Assembly: GCA_927362715.1 (NCBI GenBank)
Contig: CAKMIX010000010.1
Coordinates: 1-64,000 of the forward strand
DNA length: 64,000 nt
Origin: an uncultured Clostridia bacterium
GTDB taxonomy: Bacteria > Bacillota > Clostridia > Oscillospirales > Acutalibacteraceae
Reading direction: 5' to 3'
Part shown: one piece after another, positions 61,354 through 64,000 of the stretch
Layout of the letters: each line of letters begins with the position of its first letter
How positions within the stretch are numbered: position 1 is the stretch's first letter
The notes under the pieces: generated by a model
What the model was told of the DNA's origin: nothing
Seen by the model: only the letters and a program-made list of their open reading frames with translations
Database searches by the model: none
Program-made: the position numbers and the translations under genes

Positions 61354-62685
61354 ATGGCTTCCAAGGACTTTTTTCATTCGGTTCGGCTCGACGAGGAAAA
61401 GTGCAAGGGCTGCATCAACTGCATCAAGCGCTGCCCGACGGGCGCCATCCGCGTGCGCCGCGGCAAGGCGTATATCATCTCGGAGCGCTGCATCGACTGC
61501 GGCGAGTGTATCCGCATTTGCCCGAACCACGCGAAATATGCCGAACGGTATTCCTTCAACGAAATTCTGGATTACAAATACCGCGTGGCACTGCCCGCGC
61601 CGACACTGTACGGGCAGTTCAACAATCTCGATAACGTGAATTATGTGCTGACCGCGCTTTTGCGGCTCGGCTTTGACGATGTGTTTGAGGTCTCTGCGGG
61701 TGCGGAGCTCGTCTCGGACGCGACACGGCTTTATTTGGAACGGTCTGACATCGTGCGTCCCGTTATCTCTTCGGCGTGCCCCGCCATCGTGCGGCTCATT
61801 CGCGTGCGTTTTCCGAACCTTATCCCGAACGTGCTCGATTTAAACGCCCCCATGGAGGAGGCGGCGCGGCTCGCGCGGGCGCGCGCGCAAAAGAAAACGG
61901 GGCTTGCGCCCGAAAACATCGGCGTCTTTTTCCTCACGCCCTGTACGGCAAAGATCTCGGCGATCAAACAGCCGATCTGCAACGAAAAGTCTGCGGTCAG
62001 CGGCGTGTTCGGTATCAAGGACATCTACCCCGTGCTGCTTGCCCAAATGGAAAAGCTCACGCGCGACGAGGTCGAAAAGCTGGCGGATTCTGGCTTCGCA
62101 GGCGTGCGCTGGGCGTCGTCCGGCGGGGAGTCCGCAGCGCTTAAGGATGATCGATACTTGGCGGCGGACGGCATTGAAAACGTCATTCAGGTGCTCGAAG
62201 AGCTCGAAAATGAAAAGCTCAACGACCTCGATTTTATCGAACTCAACGCCTGCTCGGGCGGGTGCGTCGGCGGGCCGCTGACGGTAGAAAACCCCTATGT
62301 CGCAAAAGCGCGTCTCCAGCGGCTGCGCAAATATCTGCCGGAATCGTGCAACCGCCTTGCCGGCGCCGAGATCCCGCGTGAAATGCGTTGGGAGACACCG
62401 CTTGAACCCGTGGATATTTTAAAGCTCGACAAAGATATCCGTCGCGCCATGGAAAAAATGCAGCGTCTCAACGAGATCGAAAAACTGCTGCCGGGACTGG
62501 ACTGCGGCACCTGCGGCGCGCCGTCGTGCCGCGATCTTGCGGAGGATATCGTGCGCGGCAAGGGCGCGATCGAGGACTGCGTGTTCTTTACGCGCGACAC
62601 GGCCGACGGCAGCGGCTGTATCCCGATCCCCGCGCCGTTCCGCAAATCGGGCGAAGCGAAAGAAAAAGGAGACAGCCGTGACTAA
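61354..62685 (+). CDS. sensory [FeFe]-hydrogenase-like protein (HydS/group D type)
   Basis: 443 aa. Two [4Fe-4S] ferredoxin sites (Cys 17/20/23/27 and 46/49/52/56), an H-cluster domain and a C-terminal Fe-S (Fer4_21/FeS) site (Cys 384/387/392/409). H-cluster ligands are kept: Cys142 (SSACP), Cys197 (TPCTAK), Cys300 and Cys304 (NACSGGCVGG). The proton-transfer Cys normally before Cys142 is Ala141, as in sensory HydS enzymes. Low turnover and a sensing role are therefore likely. It sits in a cluster with HATPase, DRTGG and PHP genes. Confidence 0.88.
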   Translation: MASKDFFHSVRLDEEKCKGCINCIKRCPTGAIRVRRGKAYIISERCIDCGECIRICPNHAKYAERYSFNEILDYKYRVALPAPTLYGQFNNLDNVNYVLTALLRLGFDDVFEVSAGAELVSDATRLYLERSDIVRPVISSACPAIVRLIRVRFPNLIPNVLDLNAPMEEAARLARARAQKKTGLAPENIGVFFLTPCTAKISAIKQPICNEKSAVSGVFGIKDIYPVLLAQMEKLTRDEVEKLADSGFAGVRWASSGGESAALKDDRYLAADGIENVIQVLEELENEKLNDLDFIELNACSGGCVGGPLTVENPYVAKARLQRLRKYLPESCNRLAGAEIPREMRWETPLEPVDILKLDKDIRRAMEKMQRLNEIEKLLPGLDCGTCGAPSCRDLAEDIVRGKGAIEDCVFFTRDTADGSGCIPIPAPFRKSGEAKEKGDSRD

Positions 62686-63022
62686 AGTAAAAATCACCGT
62701 TTTAAAAACCACCTTGCAGGCGGACCTCGCCGCGCAGTACGGTGTGGCAGGGTTAGACAAATGCCCGATGCTCAAAGAAGGGCAAGTGTTTTACGCCGAT
62801 TACGCGAAACCGGACGGCTTCTGCGACGAAGCGTGGAAGGCGATCTACCAGTATATGTTCGCGCTTGCGCACGGCGCGGCGGGCGGGACGTTCTATTTCG
62901 GCGATTGGATCCGCGAACCGGGCGTTGCGATCTGTTCCTGCAACGATGGCCTGCGCCCGGTCATATTCAAGCTGGAAGCCACAAACGAGGCGTCCAAGCT
63001 CGACTATACGCCGGTGCGCTGA
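62678..63022 (+). CDS. TIGR04076-family small protein
   Basis: 114 aa. It begins MTKVKITVLKTTLQADLAAQ and ends with a Cys-containing segment (AICSCNDGLRPVIFKLE). It resembles the TIGR04076 family of small anaerobe proteins of unknown function. The start is a GTG at 62678 with AAAAAGGAG upstream, inside the end of the hydrogenase-like gene. Its place in the cluster suggests a helper or regulatory role. Confidence 0.75.
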   Translation: MTKVKITVLKTTLQADLAAQYGVAGLDKCPMLKEGQVFYADYAKPDGFCDEAWKAIYQYMFALAHGAAGGTFYFGDWIREPGVAICSCNDGLRPVIFKLEATNEASKLDYTPVR

Positions 63023-63034
63023 AAAGGAGAGACT

Positions 63035-63361
63035 ATGACGGTTCGGGAATTTGCGGAAAAAATCGGATTGCAGACGGCGGTGGAAGCAGACCTTGACCGT
63101 GAGATCACGGGCGGCTACTGCGGCGATCTTTTAAGCTGGGTCATGTCGCGCGCGCAAAGCGGCGACTGCTGGTTTACCGTGATGGGCAACATCAACGCCG
63201 TGGCGGTGAGCGTGTTGGCGGATTGCGCGTGCATCGTGCTTTGCGAGAGCGCGCCGCTGGACGACGCGGCGAAGCAGAAAGCACAGCAGCAGGGCGTGAA
63301 TATCCTGCTGTCCGAGCAGAACGCCTACACGCTCTCTGCGGCGCTCTCGAAACTGCTATGA
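63035..63361 (+). CDS. second DRTGG-type protein
   Basis: 108 aa, paralogous in layout to the first gene of the cluster. It begins MTVREFAEKIGLQTAVEADL, has DREITGGYCGDLLSWVMSRA (the DRTGG-like core), and a CIVLCESAPLDD strand. GGAGAG precedes the ATG. The stop overlaps the PHP gene (ATGA). Confidence 0.82.
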   Translation: MTVREFAEKIGLQTAVEADLDREITGGYCGDLLSWVMSRAQSGDCWFTVMGNINAVAVSVLADCACIVLCESAPLDDAAKQKAQQQGVNILLSEQNAYTLSAALSKLL

Positions 63362-64000
63362 ACATTTATGCCGACCTGCATCTGCATTCCTGTCTGTCGC
63401 CCTGCGGCGACACGGATATGACGCCCAACAATCTGGTGCGCCTGGCGAAGCTTTTGGGATACGATATGATCGCCCTGACCGACCACAATACCTGCCGCAA
63501 CTGCGCCGCCGCCATGGAAGTGGGTGCGCGCGAGGGGATCACGGTCGTGCCGGGTATGGAGCTTTGCACCGCCGAGGAGATCCACTGCGTCTGTCTGCTG
63601 CCCGATCTTGCGGCAGCCGAGGCGTTTTCCGAGCATGTGCACGCAACGCTGCCGCCCGTGCGCAACCATCCCGAAATATTCGGCGAACAGCTGGTTCTGG
63701 ATGCGCAGGATAACCGCTTGGACACGGAACCGCTTCTGCTGACCACGGCAAGCACCATCGGTATCGACGCACTGCCCGCGCTCGTGCGCACATTCGGCGG
63801 GGCGTGCTTTCCTGCGCACCTCGACCGCGCGTCCTACAGCGTTTTGTCGGTGCTCGGCGAATGGTACGCAGAGCTGGATTTTCGAACCGTAGAATTTACG
63901 CACAAGGCATTTTTGCCGCAGTATTTCGAACGGCATCCGCTTTTGCAGGGCAAGCGTATCGTGCGCAATTCCGACGCGCATTATCTGGAAAACATGGTTG
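63358..64000 (+). CDS. PHP-domain phosphoesterase (partial)
   Basis: At least 214 aa, cut by the window edge. PHP metal motifs: DLHLHSCLSPCGD (about 6), ALTDHNT (about 39), GMELCTAEEIH (about 62), AHLDR (about 159) and NSDAHY (about 203). Phosphatase/nucleotidase-type metal site similar to DNA polymerase PHP domains and trpH. A PHP gene commonly ends HydS operons. The start is fixed by the ATGA overlap with the DRTGG gene. Confidence 0.88.
   Translation, partial: MNIYADLHLHSCLSPCGDTDMTPNNLVRLAKLLGYDMIALTDHNTCRNCAAAMEVGAREGITVVPGMELCTAEEIHCVCLLPDLAAAEAFSEHVHATLPPVRNHPEIFGEQLVLDAQDNRLDTEPLLLTTASTIGIDALPALVRTFGGACFPAHLDRASYSVLSVLGEWYAELDFRTVEFTHKAFLPQYFERHPLLQGKRIVRNSDAHYLENMV

Overview
This window looks like chromosomal DNA of an anaerobic, gut-type Clostridia (Oscillospiraceae/Ruminococcaceae-like Firmicute). 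The evidence is TTGACA/TATAAT promoters with strong AGGAGG ribosome sites, Gram-positive lipoprotein signals, cohesin/dockerin proteins, a PerR-like regulator paired with a reverse rubrerythrin, a sensory [FeFe]-hydrogenase-like cluster and many plant-glycan hydrolases. Most genes are GC-balanced to GC-rich. A few islands are visibly AT-rich: the CHAP domain at about 12.26-12.76 kb and the small-gene island at 36-38.2 kb. The assignment is inferred from gene content, not from a database search.

Layout. 0-2.5 kb: the 3' end of a 23S rRNA, then a secreted phosphoesterase, a NUDIX enzyme and a lipoprotein. 2.5-7.5 kb: a tandem GNAT protein and a heterodimeric ABC exporter behind an attenuator-like hairpin. 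7.5-9.4 kb: a 36-aa small gene with its own promoter and terminator, a histidine-kinase remnant, and the peroxide-stress pair. 9.6-18.7 kb: a compact cohesin/dockerin cluster made of a secreted three-cohesin scaffold, a 47-aa peptide of unknown role, a 1746-aa CHAP protein ending in a dockerin, and a membrane-anchored single cohesin. 18.9-23.9 kb: a GH43-sugar symporter-GH3 operon. 24.0-25.3 kb: tRNA-Leu and a DUF3089 lipoprotein.

25.8-35.9 kb: a complete type I-C CRISPR-Cas locus (cas3-cas5c-cas8c-cas7c-cas4-cas1-cas2). It has an internal start for Cas11c inside cas8c and an array of 25 perfect 33-bp repeats plus decaying distal repeats. 36.0-38.2 kb: a minus-strand island of small genes with an orphan papain-fold toxin domain, a frameshifted partner gene, and a 45-50 bp motif repeated five times at module boundaries. 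38.5-41.7 kb: a small acidic protein, a GH28 enzyme, three tRNAs (Arg, His, Gln) with duplicated tRNA-end sequence, and a YjbR pseudogene.

41.8-49.5 kb: an XRE regulator, a SEDS/PBP/FHA cell-wall operon, tsaE-tsaB-rpiB, and upp. 49.5-57.3 kb: GH30, a DNA glycosylase, GH2 beta-galactosidase, a GNAT and GH36 alpha-galactosidase. 57.5-60.4 kb: TrkH/TrkA potassium uptake. 60.5-64.0 kb: a DRTGG / HATPase / HydS-like / TIGR04076-like / DRTGG / PHP cluster, cut off by the window edge.

The three most unusual items are the cohesin/peptide/dockerin/anchor cluster, the cassette-like island with a five-copy boundary motif next to the CRISPR array, and the small transcribed 36-aa gene.
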